Below are positions 39,102-47,160 of a stretch of 64,000 nucleotides of DNA, in pieces. This DNA comes from Bordetella parapertussis. Lineage in GTDB: Bacteria; Pseudomonadota; Gammaproteobacteria; Burkholderiales; Burkholderiaceae_E. The stretch is taken from positions 1-64,000 of the forward strand of contig CAMCXH010000001.1 of the NCBI GenBank assembly GCA_945883285.1, given 5' to 3'. The position numbers and the translations under genes were made by a program. The number at the start of each line of letters is the position of its first letter. Position 1 is the first letter of the stretch. The notes beneath the pieces are model-generated. The model did not search any database. It worked only from the letters and a program-made list of their open reading frames with translations, and was not told where the DNA came from.

Positions 39102-41560
39102 GCCGCATGGGTACAGCCGAGCCAATGACAACGGCACCCTGTGCGCTGAGCGGCCTGCGGGTGCTCGACCTGAGCGAGAGCGTGGCCGGGCAGTTTTGCG
39201 CTCGCATGTTCGCCGACCAAGGCGCCCAGGTGAGCCTGATCGAACCGCCCGGGGGCTCGGCAGTCCGGGCCATGCCTCCGTTCGATCCTGCCACGCCGGG
39301 CATCGGCTCCCAGCTCTTTTTCCACCTGAACCTGGGCAAGGATTCCAGGCAGATCGATCTCACCACGACCGATGGAACAGCCACGCTGCAGCGTCTGGCC
39401 GAGCAGGCCGACGTCATCGTCGCCGGTCTGGGCCTCGACCTGGCTGCGATGCAGCGCGATCACCCGACATGCGTGGTCGTGCAAGTGTCGGACTTCGGGT
39501 CGGACGGACCACTGGCCCATTGGCGCGGCAGCGAGATGATTTTCCAGGCCTTGTCCGGGATGATGAACGAGAACGGCTTGCCCGGTCGTGAGCCGCTGTA
39601 TGGCGTTGGTCATCGAGCCCAATATGCGGCCGGTGTCGGCGCATTCATCAGTGCCCTGGCGGCCCTGCATGTGCGCGGCGCTACCGGGCGCGGGCAGCGG
39701 GTCGACCTGGACGTCGCGCTGAATACCGTGGCCATGGCGCCACCGGGTATCACCGAGTACAGCTACAGCGGATTGCAGGAAACAAGGGGGGATGTACGCC
39801 GCCCGTTCATGTGCATTCAATGCCGCGATGGCTGGGTGGCACTGTGGCTGCAGCAAGCCGCCTGGGGGACCTTTTGCAGCACCCTGGGACTGGCTGCGCT
39901 GGAACACGATCCACGGTTTGCGTTGTTCAAGTCACGAATGGATCATTGGCCCGAGCTTGAGGCGCGAGTCCAGCAAGAGGTGCGAGCATGGGGCGCTGAC
40001 GACCTGCTGCAGCGGCTGCTCAACGGCCGCATTGTGGCTGCCAAGGCCTACCGGGCAAGCCAGTTATGGTCGGACATGCCGCACTTGGCAGCGCGCAACT
40101 ACTGGCAAACCGTCAACACGGCTGCCGGGCCCCGGGTCGTCCTTGGCCCGCAGTTCCGGTTCAGTCGTACGCCCAGCCGTGCACCGGTGGGCGCGCCAGA
40201 CCTCGGCGAGCAACGCTCGGACCACACATCGCGACACGATCCGCGCTGGAAACTGGCGCAAGTCGAGCGCAGTCCCGGAAGCACGACACCTGCAACCGGC
40301 GACCCGACGCCGGGCCCGCTGGCCGGCGTGCGAGTCCTCGATTTCACGACTGCATGGGCGGGCCCCTTGTCCGGGCGCATCCTCGCCTTCCTGGGGGCCG
40401 AGGTCATCAAGGTCGAATCGGCCAGCAGCCCTGACTTGTGGCGTCATGCTGCCTCACCCATCCTGCCGCGGCGTTACCCCGATGGCATCGCGGGCGAGCG
40501 CCGCTACAACCGGTGCGCCCTGTACAACTCCCAGAATCTCGACAAGCTCAGCCTGTGCCTTGATCTCAAGCATCCGCAAGGGCTGGCAGCCATACAACGC
40601 GTCGCAGCCGCGACCGATATCGTCCTGTGCAACTTCAGTGGTGGCACGCTGGCCCGCATGGGCTTGGGCTACGAAGTGCTCTGCCAGGCTCGGCCCGACA
40701 TCATCGTGGTCGAGATGCCAGGCTTCGGCAACACCGGGCCAATGTCTAAGGCGGCGGCCAACGGCACAACGATGGAGATGGCCGCCGGCATGGGCGGCAT
40801 GATCGGCTACCCGGGCGGCGCGCCGCAGACCACCGGCCAGTATTACCCGGATCCGATCGGTGGCTTTCACGGCGCAGCGGCTGCGCTGCTTGCGTTGCTG
40901 CACCGCCAGGCCAGCGGCCAAGGCCAGCACGTCGAGTTGCCCCAGGTCGAAGCGTCCATGACCTTCATCGGTGAGGAGCTGCTGCACGCACTGGCCAGTG
41001 GGGTTGACCCGCAACCGCAGGGCAACCGCGTGCGTTGGGCGGCGCCACACGATACCTATCGGACCCAGGGCGATGATGCCTGGGTAGCGATTGCCGTCGA
41101 AACCAATGACGAGTGGCGGCGCCTGTGTGCCCTCATCAATCAGCCGGGCTTGGCCGACGACCCCCGTTTTGCCGAGTTCGAGGCGCGGTGGCAAAACCAG
41201 GACCTGCTGCGTGAACCGATCACTGCATGGACACAGACGATGCAAAAGGCGCAGCTTGCCGAGCTGCTTCAAGGCGTCGGGATCCGGGCTGCTCCGGTCA
41301 ACAAGCCACCGGACCTCTTGGACAGCCCCTACCTGGCCGCGCGGCAGGGGTTTGTCGAGATGACCCATCCCGAAGCCGGTCAGCATCGCTACCTGAACCT
41401 GCCGTTTCGGCTGTCTGCCACACCCGCTGCTCACCGGGTGGCTGCGCCCTGCCTGGGCGCGGACTCGCACCGGGTGCTTCGGCAGATCGCCGGGATGTCG
41501 GCCGCCGAGGTGGACGAGCTCGAACGGCTCGGTGTCCTGTCTGCTGTGCCGCTCGACTGA
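39098..41560 (+). CDS. Tandem CaiB/BaiF-type CoA-transferase (two domains in one chain)
   Basis: 820 residues with two class III CoA-transferase domains, about 10-390 (LSGLRVLDLSESVAGQFCAR, GRGQRVDLDVALNTVA) and 405-810 (LAGVRVLDFTTAWAGPLSGR, SGQGQHVELPQVEASMTFIG). Where family members have the catalytic Asp, domain 2 keeps it (YYPDPIGGFHGAAA) but domain 1 reads GHRAQYAAGVGAF with Gln in the matching place. So domain 2 is probably catalytic and domain 1 structural. It should activate the imported acid as its CoA ester. ATG codons at 39107 and 39125 are alternative starts. Confidence 0.88.
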   Translation: MSRMGTAEPMTTAPCALSGLRVLDLSESVAGQFCARMFADQGAQVSLIEPPGGSAVRAMPPFDPATPGIGSQLFFHLNLGKDSRQIDLTTTDGTATLQRLAEQADVIVAGLGLDLAAMQRDHPTCVVVQVSDFGSDGPLAHWRGSEMIFQALSGMMNENGLPGREPLYGVGHRAQYAAGVGAFISALAALHVRGATGRGQRVDLDVALNTVAMAPPGITEYSYSGLQETRGDVRRPFMCIQCRDGWVALWLQQAAWGTFCSTLGLAALEHDPRFALFKSRMDHWPELEARVQQEVRAWGADDLLQRLLNGRIVAAKAYRASQLWSDMPHLAARNYWQTVNTAAGPRVVLGPQFRFSRTPSRAPVGAPDLGEQRSDHTSRHDPRWKLAQVERSPGSTTPATGDPTPGPLAGVRVLDFTTAWAGPLSGRILAFLGAEVIKVESASSPDLWRHAASPILPRRYPDGIAGERRYNRCALYNSQNLDKLSLCLDLKHPQGLAAIQRVAAATDIVLCNFSGGTLARMGLGYEVLCQARPDIIVVEMPGFGNTGPMSKAAANGTTMEMAAGMGGMIGYPGGAPQTTGQYYPDPIGGFHGAAAALLALLHRQASGQGQHVELPQVEASMTFIGEELLHALASGVDPQPQGNRVRWAAPHDTYRTQGDDAWVAIAVETNDEWRRLCALINQPGLADDPRFAEFEARWQNQDLLREPITAWTQTMQKAQLAELLQGVGIRAAPVNKPPDLLDSPYLAARQGFVEMTHPEAGQHRYLNLPFRLSATPAAHRVAAPCLGADSHRVLRQIAGMSAAEVDELERLGVLSAVPLD

Positions 41561-41593
41561 CCTGTCCTCGGACACACCCGCGCGAGAGGCCCA

Positions 41594-42403
41594 ATGACCA
41601 GACCCATGGATCACCACTGTCCCGATGTGCAGGTCGGGCGACGGCTGACCGAACGCACGCTCGTGGTCGAAGCATCTGTGCAAGCAGACGTGCTGCGCTT
41701 GTGCGGCATTGATCCCTCGTTGTATGGGGAGCAGATCGACCCCGCGGCTTTCGTCAGGCTGGCGATTGATGAAGGGGTGCGCAACGGGATGTCCATCCAC
41801 GGCGGGGTGCACCTGTCCGAACGTCTGGTCCAGCACCGGCCGGGAATACTGGGCGAGCGCCTGACCGTGAGTGGCGAAATAGGGCAGGTGCAGGCGGTTC
41901 CTCGCGGCACGCTGGTCATCGGCAGCACGCTGTTCCGTGGCGATGACGGCCAAGCGGTGGTGTCGATCTTCCGGCACTCGCTGCGACCTGGCCCGGACAT
42001 GACTGGCGCACCCGCTTCGGGCGCGCCAGCGGCGCCCTCGCCTGGCATCGCCGATCCAGGCCTGCTTGCGCGTCTGTCAACGATTCAGTTGACCCCCGAG
42101 GTCGTGAGGGCCTTTTCAAATCCGGACAACCCGATTCACTTCGATCCCGAGCTTGCGCGTCAGCGAGGCTACCGCGCGCCGATTGCCGGGGGCGCCCTGT
42201 GTGTGCGCTACCTGACTGCCGAAATTTGGCGACATCACGCCCCACGCTCGCTCTCGCTCGAGATTCGGTTTCGGCGTCCGGTGTTCTGGGACGATGCCTG
42301 CGATGTGATGGTCGATGACCGTGAAGGCCGATGGACCGCCATCGGGCTGGCGGTGCGTGGGAAAATGGCGACCGAAGCTCGGATCGAAGAGATGACCGTC
42401 TGA
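41594..42403 (+). CDS. MaoC-like (R)-enoyl-CoA hydratase/dehydratase, double hotdog
   Basis: 269 residues. The C-terminal half has the hydratase-2 motif in SNPDNPIHFDPELARQRGYR followed by APIAGGALCVRYL; family members usually have Asp and His at the first two acidic and basic positions, and here DNPIHFD keeps both. The N-terminal half is a degenerate hotdog (GEQIDPAAFVRLAIDEG). It would add or remove water at a CoA-ester double bond. It lies between the CoA-transferase and an enoyl-CoA hydratase. Confidence 0.8.
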   Translation: MTRPMDHHCPDVQVGRRLTERTLVVEASVQADVLRLCGIDPSLYGEQIDPAAFVRLAIDEGVRNGMSIHGGVHLSERLVQHRPGILGERLTVSGEIGQVQAVPRGTLVIGSTLFRGDDGQAVVSIFRHSLRPGPDMTGAPASGAPAAPSPGIADPGLLARLSTIQLTPEVVRAFSNPDNPIHFDPELARQRGYRAPIAGGALCVRYLTAEIWRHHAPRSLSLEIRFRRPVFWDDACDVMVDDREGRWTAIGLAVRGKMATEARIEEMTV

Positions 42404-42455
42404 TGCCCTCGATGCCCTCGATGCCCTCTAGCCCCAGCGACGGAGCAACCCGCCC

Positions 42456-43403
42456 ATGAGCAGCTATCAGCACATCCGCGATGCCGGACAATCCTATGAA
42501 TTCATTCGCTATGAGGTGATGGATCGCATCGCACGCGTGACCTTGAACAGACCGGATCAGGTCAACGTGCAAAGCACCGCGATGCTCGAGGAGCTGGACC
42601 ATGCCATCGACGCTGCCGGCGCCGACCATGAGGTGCGGGTGATCTGCCTGTTCGGAGCAGGTCGCCATTTCTCTGCCGGCCACGACCTGGGCTCGCCCGA
42701 AGAACGGGCGCACCGCGAGCGCTTTCCCATTGAGGATGGCGTCCGCGGCCTGTTCGAGCGCAATTGGCGCCTGCACATGGACATGCATTTGCGCTGGCGT
42801 AACGTGCCCAAGCCGTTGATCTGCGCGGTGCAGGGCTACTGCATCTTCGGTGGCTGGATGGTGGCCTCGACCGCCGACATCATCTTCGCGGCCGACGATG
42901 CGCTGTTCCTGGGCTCAGCCTTCCAGTACTTCTCGATTCCCTATGACATTCACCCGCGCATGGCCAAGGAGCTGCTGTTCCAGGGCCGCTTCATCGACGC
43001 CCGTCAGGCGCGCGAGCTGGGTTTCGTCAACCGTGTGGTGCGCCGCGACCAGTTGGAGGCCGAGACCCTGGCCTATGCCGCCGATGTTGCCCGCAACGAC
43101 CCCTTCGATCTGCGCACCACCAAGATGGCGATCAACCAGGCCCAGGATGCCCAAGGTTTCACAGCCCATATTCATAACGCGTTCAGCACCTTCATGGTCC
43201 GCCGTATCGGCTCGACAGACCCGGGCCATGAAAAGCCCTGGCCGACCGAGGGCAAGCGCCTGCCGATGGTGGAGGTTGCCTTGGAGCGCTACCAGCGGGA
43301 GCTTGCGCGCGAACGGCCCCTCGAATCAGGTCTGGACCAGGATCCGGATCGAATCCAGCCTCAGTCGAACGAACCTCAGTCGAACGAACCCCGGCCTGCC
43401 TGA
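42456..43403 (+). CDS. Enoyl-CoA hydratase/isomerase (crotonase) family protein
   Basis: 315 residues. IARVTLNRPDQVNVQSTAML begins the crotonase fold; the oxyanion-hole loops are FGAGRHFSAGHDLGS and CIFGGWMVASTADIIFAADD. A C-terminal tail of 40 residues is low-complexity (PQSNEPQSNEPRPA) and carries a short DNA repeat. The usual hydratase glutamates are not obvious, so hydratase, isomerase or C-C hydrolase activity are all possible. It follows the MaoC gene by 52 bases, a gap that holds a 9-bp triplet repeat (GATGCCCTC). Confidence 0.85.
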   Translation: MSSYQHIRDAGQSYEFIRYEVMDRIARVTLNRPDQVNVQSTAMLEELDHAIDAAGADHEVRVICLFGAGRHFSAGHDLGSPEERAHRERFPIEDGVRGLFERNWRLHMDMHLRWRNVPKPLICAVQGYCIFGGWMVASTADIIFAADDALFLGSAFQYFSIPYDIHPRMAKELLFQGRFIDARQARELGFVNRVVRRDQLEAETLAYAADVARNDPFDLRTTKMAINQAQDAQGFTAHIHNAFSTFMVRRIGSTDPGHEKPWPTEGKRLPMVEVALERYQRELARERPLESGLDQDPDRIQPQSNEPQSNEPRPA

Positions 43404-43454
43404 CTGACGCGCCAGCCCTTGCGAACCTATATCCCCTTCTGACAGGAATCTCTC

Positions 43455-44651
43455 ATGACTTACTCGAACGGTCGCCTGATCCACGACGCCGACAGCCATC
43501 TGATGGAGCTCGACGATTGTCTGGATCCGTATTTCGACAGCAGCATGCTCGCGCGCTTTCATGCGTCGACGCATTACCGCGCCCGGGCCGCGCGCTATGT
43601 GAATCGGCCAGGACGCTCGCGCGCCGCGCATGCCGACCCGGTCTTTCGCGCCGGGGTCGATGAGAGCCTCCTGCTGCGCAAGAACCACGAAGCCCACGGT
43701 TCGTTCATTCGTGAGGATCGTGCGCACGCGATGGACCTGTTCGGCTTCGCCAGCCAGCTGGTGTTTACCACCTACTGCCTGGGCAACTTCGGGTTGGACC
43801 AGACCGACGATATGGCGCTGTGCTATGCGGCCGCAGACGCGCACAACCGCATGATGGTCGACTTCTGCGCCATCGACCGCCGGCTGCTGTCCAGTTGCTA
43901 TGTGCCGCTGGAAGACTTCGCCAGGGCGCGGCAGACTGCCGAGCTCGCCCTGCGGCTGGGGGCACGCTCGCTGCTGGTGCCCTCACGCTGCCCGATGCAG
44001 CACGCGCCCAGCCACGTCGATCTCGACCCAGTCTGGGCCATGGCACAGGAAGCGGGTGTTCCGATTCTGTTTCACGTCGGCGGCGAAGAGAAACTGTCAA
44101 AGACCTACAAAGTCAACGGCGGGCCGCCAGTGCCGGACTTTCATGGCGGGGACGATAACTTCACTTCGATCAGCTACATGCCGATTCCGAACTCGGCGAT
44201 GCAGACTTTGTCGACGTTGATCTTCGATGGTGTGTTCGACCGATTTCCGCGCTTGAAGTGGGGCGCCATCGAGCTGGGAGCCGCCTGGGTGCCGGGATGG
44301 ATGCGGTCCATGGATTCGGCCGCCTTGGCCTTCCGCAAGAACGAGACCCGTCTGCAGAAGCTGTCAGCGCTGCCGAGTGAGATTGCGCGGCGCCAACTTC
44401 GTGTCACGCCCTACCCGCATGAGGACACCGGCTGGATCATTCGCAACAGCGGCGAGGAGGTCTGCCTGTTTTCATCCGACTTCCCGCACATTGAAGGAGG
44501 GCGGCATCCGCTCAAGCGCTTTGACGAAAGCTTGCAGGGTTGCTCTGCGACAGCGGTCAACGCCTTCTATGCGGACAACTTCATCGACCTCATGGGCGAG
44601 GGCCTGGCGTCTGAGTTACGCAGACCAGTGCACCTGAAGGCAGCAGCCTGA
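43455..44651 (+). CDS. Amidohydrolase family protein (ACMSD-like metal-dependent hydrolase/decarboxylase)
   Basis: 398 residues. The first metal site reads IHDADSHLMEL, where the HxH of the family is replaced by DxH, as in several ACMSD relatives. Later come PILFHVGGEEKLSK with the metal His, and FSSDFPHIEGGRHPLKRF with the catalytic Asp. Members decarboxylate or cleave C-C bonds in ring-fission products. It closes the catabolic operon; with no acyl-CoA dehydrogenase or thiolase in the cluster, C-C cleavage may fall to this protein or the crotonase. Confidence 0.85.
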   Translation: MTYSNGRLIHDADSHLMELDDCLDPYFDSSMLARFHASTHYRARAARYVNRPGRSRAAHADPVFRAGVDESLLLRKNHEAHGSFIREDRAHAMDLFGFASQLVFTTYCLGNFGLDQTDDMALCYAAADAHNRMMVDFCAIDRRLLSSCYVPLEDFARARQTAELALRLGARSLLVPSRCPMQHAPSHVDLDPVWAMAQEAGVPILFHVGGEEKLSKTYKVNGGPPVPDFHGGDDNFTSISYMPIPNSAMQTLSTLIFDGVFDRFPRLKWGAIELGAAWVPGWMRSMDSAALAFRKNETRLQKLSALPSEIARRQLRVTPYPHEDTGWIIRNSGEEVCLFSSDFPHIEGGRHPLKRFDESLQGCSATAVNAFYADNFIDLMGEGLASELRRPVHLKAAA

Positions 44652-44833
44652 CGCAAGCACAGCCTGAATGGGTCCAGCGTTTCAAGCCCTCACAAACTCT
44701 GAAGAAAACCAACGTGGATTGCTGTAGCCGATGGCACATTCAAGACGATCGAAATCGCCGACAACATCACGATCGGCAATGAGAGCGCTATCGCGTCAGT
44801 GACCAGGTGACGGTGTGTCAGCTTGGGCCGTGA

Positions 44834-45346
44834 ATGTCTCTGATCGACCTGGGTCCGACCGATGAAAGCCGGGAGCTCAAAGCGATCCAAGAGCAGATGC
44901 ATTTGCCGGTTGTGAAATTTGGTCGGCTGCTGGGCCTTAAAAAGCCGATCATCATCGGTTACCTCTACGGGAGGCTTAGCGTGCCAGACAACGCCCTGGA
45001 CGAAGCCCGTCTGCTCAGACTTAACCAGGACTCGGAAGTTTGGGAGCTACGTTGGCGCTTTGAAAACCAGCCGATGGACAGAATCATCGACGGCTGGATG
45101 GCGCTGCTGGGCTTGCAGACGGCGGGCCGGGCGAAAGTGCCCCTAGATGCAAAGCTTGCTGAGCTGCTCGGGGTGAGCCGCGTCACCGTCTGGCGCTGGC
45201 GCCGCGAAACGTTCCGCCCCGAACTGCGCGATATTGCCGCCTTTGACCGCGTGGTCAGGGAGCACGCCGGCGGCGAGCAAGAGGATTTGACGTTTCCGTC
45301 GGCTCGGCCTCTTCCTCAGTCGGATCGCGCGGCAAGCGACTATTGA
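44834..45346 (+). CDS. Protein with two helix-turn-helix segments, function unknown
   Basis: 170 residues that I do not recognise. VKFGRLLGLKKPIIIGYLYG (about 27-46) and AELLGVSRVTVWRWRRETF (about 112-130) both look like helix-turn-helix units; a middle block contains WELRWRFENQPMDRIIDGWM. The base composition is lower in GC than the catabolic genes. It starts the toxin-antitoxin stretch, and its end overlaps a convergent ParE gene by seven bases. It may be a regulator left from a mobile element. Confidence 0.55.
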   Translation: MSLIDLGPTDESRELKAIQEQMHLPVVKFGRLLGLKKPIIIGYLYGRLSVPDNALDEARLLRLNQDSEVWELRWRFENQPMDRIIDGWMALLGLQTAGRAKVPLDAKLAELLGVSRVTVWRWRRETFRPELRDIAAFDRVVREHAGGEQEDLTFPSARPLPQSDRAASDY

Positions 45347-45636
45347 TAGTCGTCCTCTCGTTGATGCTTCACGGCCAAAACCGTCACCGCATTCAACTCA
45401 GGCTCGAACCGGTATAGCGCCAAGTAGCCACTGGCACCAAAATCGATGACTAACTCGCGCAGATTCGCGCTGTCCCCAACCAACCTGCCAATGTTGGGCG
45501 CATGGGTCAGCGGCTGGAATCCCTCCCGGATGGCGAGCATCGCTCGCTTGGCGGTGTTGACGTCTTTGCCAACAAGAAACGTATGCAGCCGCAGCAGGTC
45601 AGATTGCGCACGGGCCGAAAGTCTTACGTGTGGCAT
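45340..45636 (-). CDS. parE: RelE/ParE family toxin
   Basis: 98 residues. VRLSARAQSDLLRLHTFLVG, GFQPLTHAPNIGRLV and LRELVIDFGASGYLALYRFE are the ParE fold, ending in AVKHQREDDY. It lies directly behind and overlaps its antitoxin by 13 bases, so the pair is intact. Expected target: gyrase. Confidence 0.85.
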   Translation of the reverse strand: MPHVRLSARAQSDLLRLHTFLVGKDVNTAKRAMLAIREGFQPLTHAPNIGRLVGDSANLRELVIDFGASGYLALYRFEPELNAVTVLAVKHQREDDYQ

Positions 45637-45929
45637 TCAGGAACGGGGGCTTCAGGGTTCTCTTGAACCTTGTCTACCCACTGACTGAACTCATCGAAGG
45701 TGATGTGAAGACCCGTTTCCTTGTAGTGCTCAAATGAGGATTCAGCGGCGGCGATGAAGTTTTGCCGTGCTTCTTCTCTCTTCACATATTCAAGAATGGC
45801 CTCTTTCATCAGATAGTGCGGCGTGCGCTTTTTTGCTGTGGCTAAAGAAGCAATACGGTCCCTATCAGCGACGTCCAGCTTGATGGTGACGGACCCGGAG
45901 CGCGGCTTTTCAACAGGAGACGTCTTCAT
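45624..45929 (-). CDS. Ribbon-helix-helix (CopG-like) antitoxin
   Basis: 101 residues. The segment GSVTIKLDVADRDRIASLA and TPHYLMKEAILEYVKREE form a CopG-type DNA-binding domain. The C-terminal half is acidic (FDEFSQWVDKVQENPEA) and should wrap the ParE toxin encoded downstream. It probably represses its own promoter in the 106-base gap upstream. Confidence 0.82.
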   Translation of the reverse strand: MKTSPVEKPRSGSVTIKLDVADRDRIASLATAKKRTPHYLMKEAILEYVKREEARQNFIAAAESSFEHYKETGLHITFDEFSQWVDKVQENPEAPVPECHT

Positions 45930-46035
45930 CGTGTCACTAAGTAATACAAGGTAACACCGAGTCTGGGGCTGCCGTCTTTTGATGTCAAGGGACTGCGACT
46001 ACACATCGACACCAGCTATCCCGTTGGGGTGCAAG

Positions 46036-46293
46036 CTAGGTCAAATCCGGAACGCGGAACAATCCAGCCCCCATGCGCAGCGGATCGAACACGATGTCGT
46101 CGCTGCCGGGCATGGCCACCGCAACAAGAAGACTCTTTGGAGGACCAGCCAGGCGCCGATAGGCCTCGTACTGCAGCAGCACATAGGCGGGGCGGCCACG
46201 GTCGGTGACGAACACCGGCCCTGCCTCGGCCGCCCGCTTGGCCCGGCTGACATCCCGGTTGAACTCGCGGCTGGAGATGGTCGTGACGGTCAT
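46036..46293 (-). CDS. Phd/YefM-type antitoxin without a partner toxin
   Basis: 85 residues. TISSREFNRDVSRAKRAAEA and PVFVTDRGRPAYVLLQYEAY are the Phd fold, and the tail SDDIVFDPLRMGAGLFRVPD is the toxin-binding part seen in Phd proteins of VapC pairs. In such pairs the toxin start overlaps the antitoxin end, but no PIN reading frame follows here. Confidence 0.78.
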   Translation of the reverse strand: MTVTTISSREFNRDVSRAKRAAEAGPVFVTDRGRPAYVLLQYEAYRRLAGPPKSLLVAVAMPGSDDIVFDPLRMGAGLFRVPDLT

Positions 46294-46473
46294 AGCGCAA
46301 CTCGACGAAAAGGGGATCTATGTACCTACAGTACGACAATGTCGTCTCTATCGTCAGCAAACGTAGCAACGTACCGACCATTCCGTCTGTGTAGAGTCGC
46401 CCTCTCGCCATCTGGCGCCGGCGAGCAGCCGAGCGACAGAGTATTCCGGATCAAAAGCGCCAGGGCTTCCCAT

Positions 46474-46908
46474 TCAAACCCGCCACCATTTCCGATTCGA
46501 TGCCGCTACCGAGATGGCCTGTTGAGGGACTGCCACGGATATCGGCTGCTGCGGACACAAAGAACCCTGCCAGGTAAACGTCAGCTTGATGCGGGAAAGC
46601 GCCCGTTCAAGCGCTCGGCTCGAAGACCCGGAACCGACCCGATGGCGCAGTTGCGCCCGCAGACGGCCATGCGCTGCGGCAGCAGTTGCATCCCATGCGA
46701 GGGTGGTCGCCACCGCCAAGAAGGCATCCGCAGCGCGGATGAGAGTCGTGGCTTCGGGACGCAATGAAAGTCCGTAGCAGATCTCGGAATGCGTTACGGC
46801 CGAGATGCACCAATCTGCCGGGTCTAGTTGGAGGAGCCTCTCGTCCATCAGCGGGTTGCCACGCATGACTGCGCTGACGGCGTTGGTGTCGAGCATGTAC
46901 AAAGCCAT
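46474..46908 (-). pseudogene. vapC: VapC (PIN domain) toxin with its C-terminus replaced
   Basis: The first 90 residues are a normal VapC: LYMLDTNAVSAVMRGNP with Asp7, SEICYGLSLRPEATT with Glu42, then AAAAHGRLRAQLRHR. After that the frame reads VGSGSSSRALERALSRIK and an unrelated tail, lacking the last two acidic residues of the PIN site. The toxin is probably dead. A PIN C-terminal piece that begins where this one stops lies at 33290-33484 on the other strand. The start overlaps the vapB-like stop by one base (TGATG). Confidence 0.7.
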
Positions 46909-47030
46909 CAGCGCTCCGGACGACCATCGCCGAAATCGACGAATGGGTCGCGGTCCTCAGTCCGCTGTTCGCGCTCTTTGGGCGACAAGAAGGTGTCCGG
47001 AAGTGCCCCGAGCGAGTTGCGCGTGGCCAT
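46908..47030 (-). CDS. Very small VapB-like antitoxin
   Basis: 40 residues, MATRNSLGALPDTF onward, ending DPFVDFGDGRPER. A strong GGAGG lies nine bases before the ATG, a perfect palindrome lies upstream, and the stop overlaps the vapC start. There is no visible DNA-binding domain. The acidic, Phe-rich tail fits toxin binding. Confidence 0.65.
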   Translation of the reverse strand: MATRNSLGALPDTFLSPKEREQRTEDRDPFVDFGDGRPER

Positions 47031-47049
47031 TATTGTGCCTCCAGGACTA

Positions 47050-47070
47050 AGTATCTATATAGTAGATACT
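47050..47070. promoter_or_regulatory. Palindrome upstream of the small antitoxin, candidate operator
   Basis: AGTATCTA and TAGATACT form a perfect 8-bp inverted repeat around TATAG, an AT-rich island in GC-rich DNA, about 20 bases before the antitoxin start. This is the normal place for a VapBC-type autoregulatory operator. Confidence 0.6.
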
Positions 47071-47160
47071 CTCAGCGCCACTGGAAACCAGTCACGGATT
47101 GCTCGAGCGACTGCTTCGGAGAGGTAGGACCGGAAAGAAGTCGGTCCAAGCGTCGGCCGA

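Noticed and set aside
44700-44820. Short open frame (DGTFKTIEIADN) before the HTH protein
   Set aside because: About 30 residues without start codon or recognisable family; cannot be supported as a gene.
46480-46600. Insertion-sequence end behind the truncated vapC
   Set aside because: The tail contains repeated-looking motifs (ISVAV, ISVAA), but no transposase frame or terminal inverted repeat could be supported.
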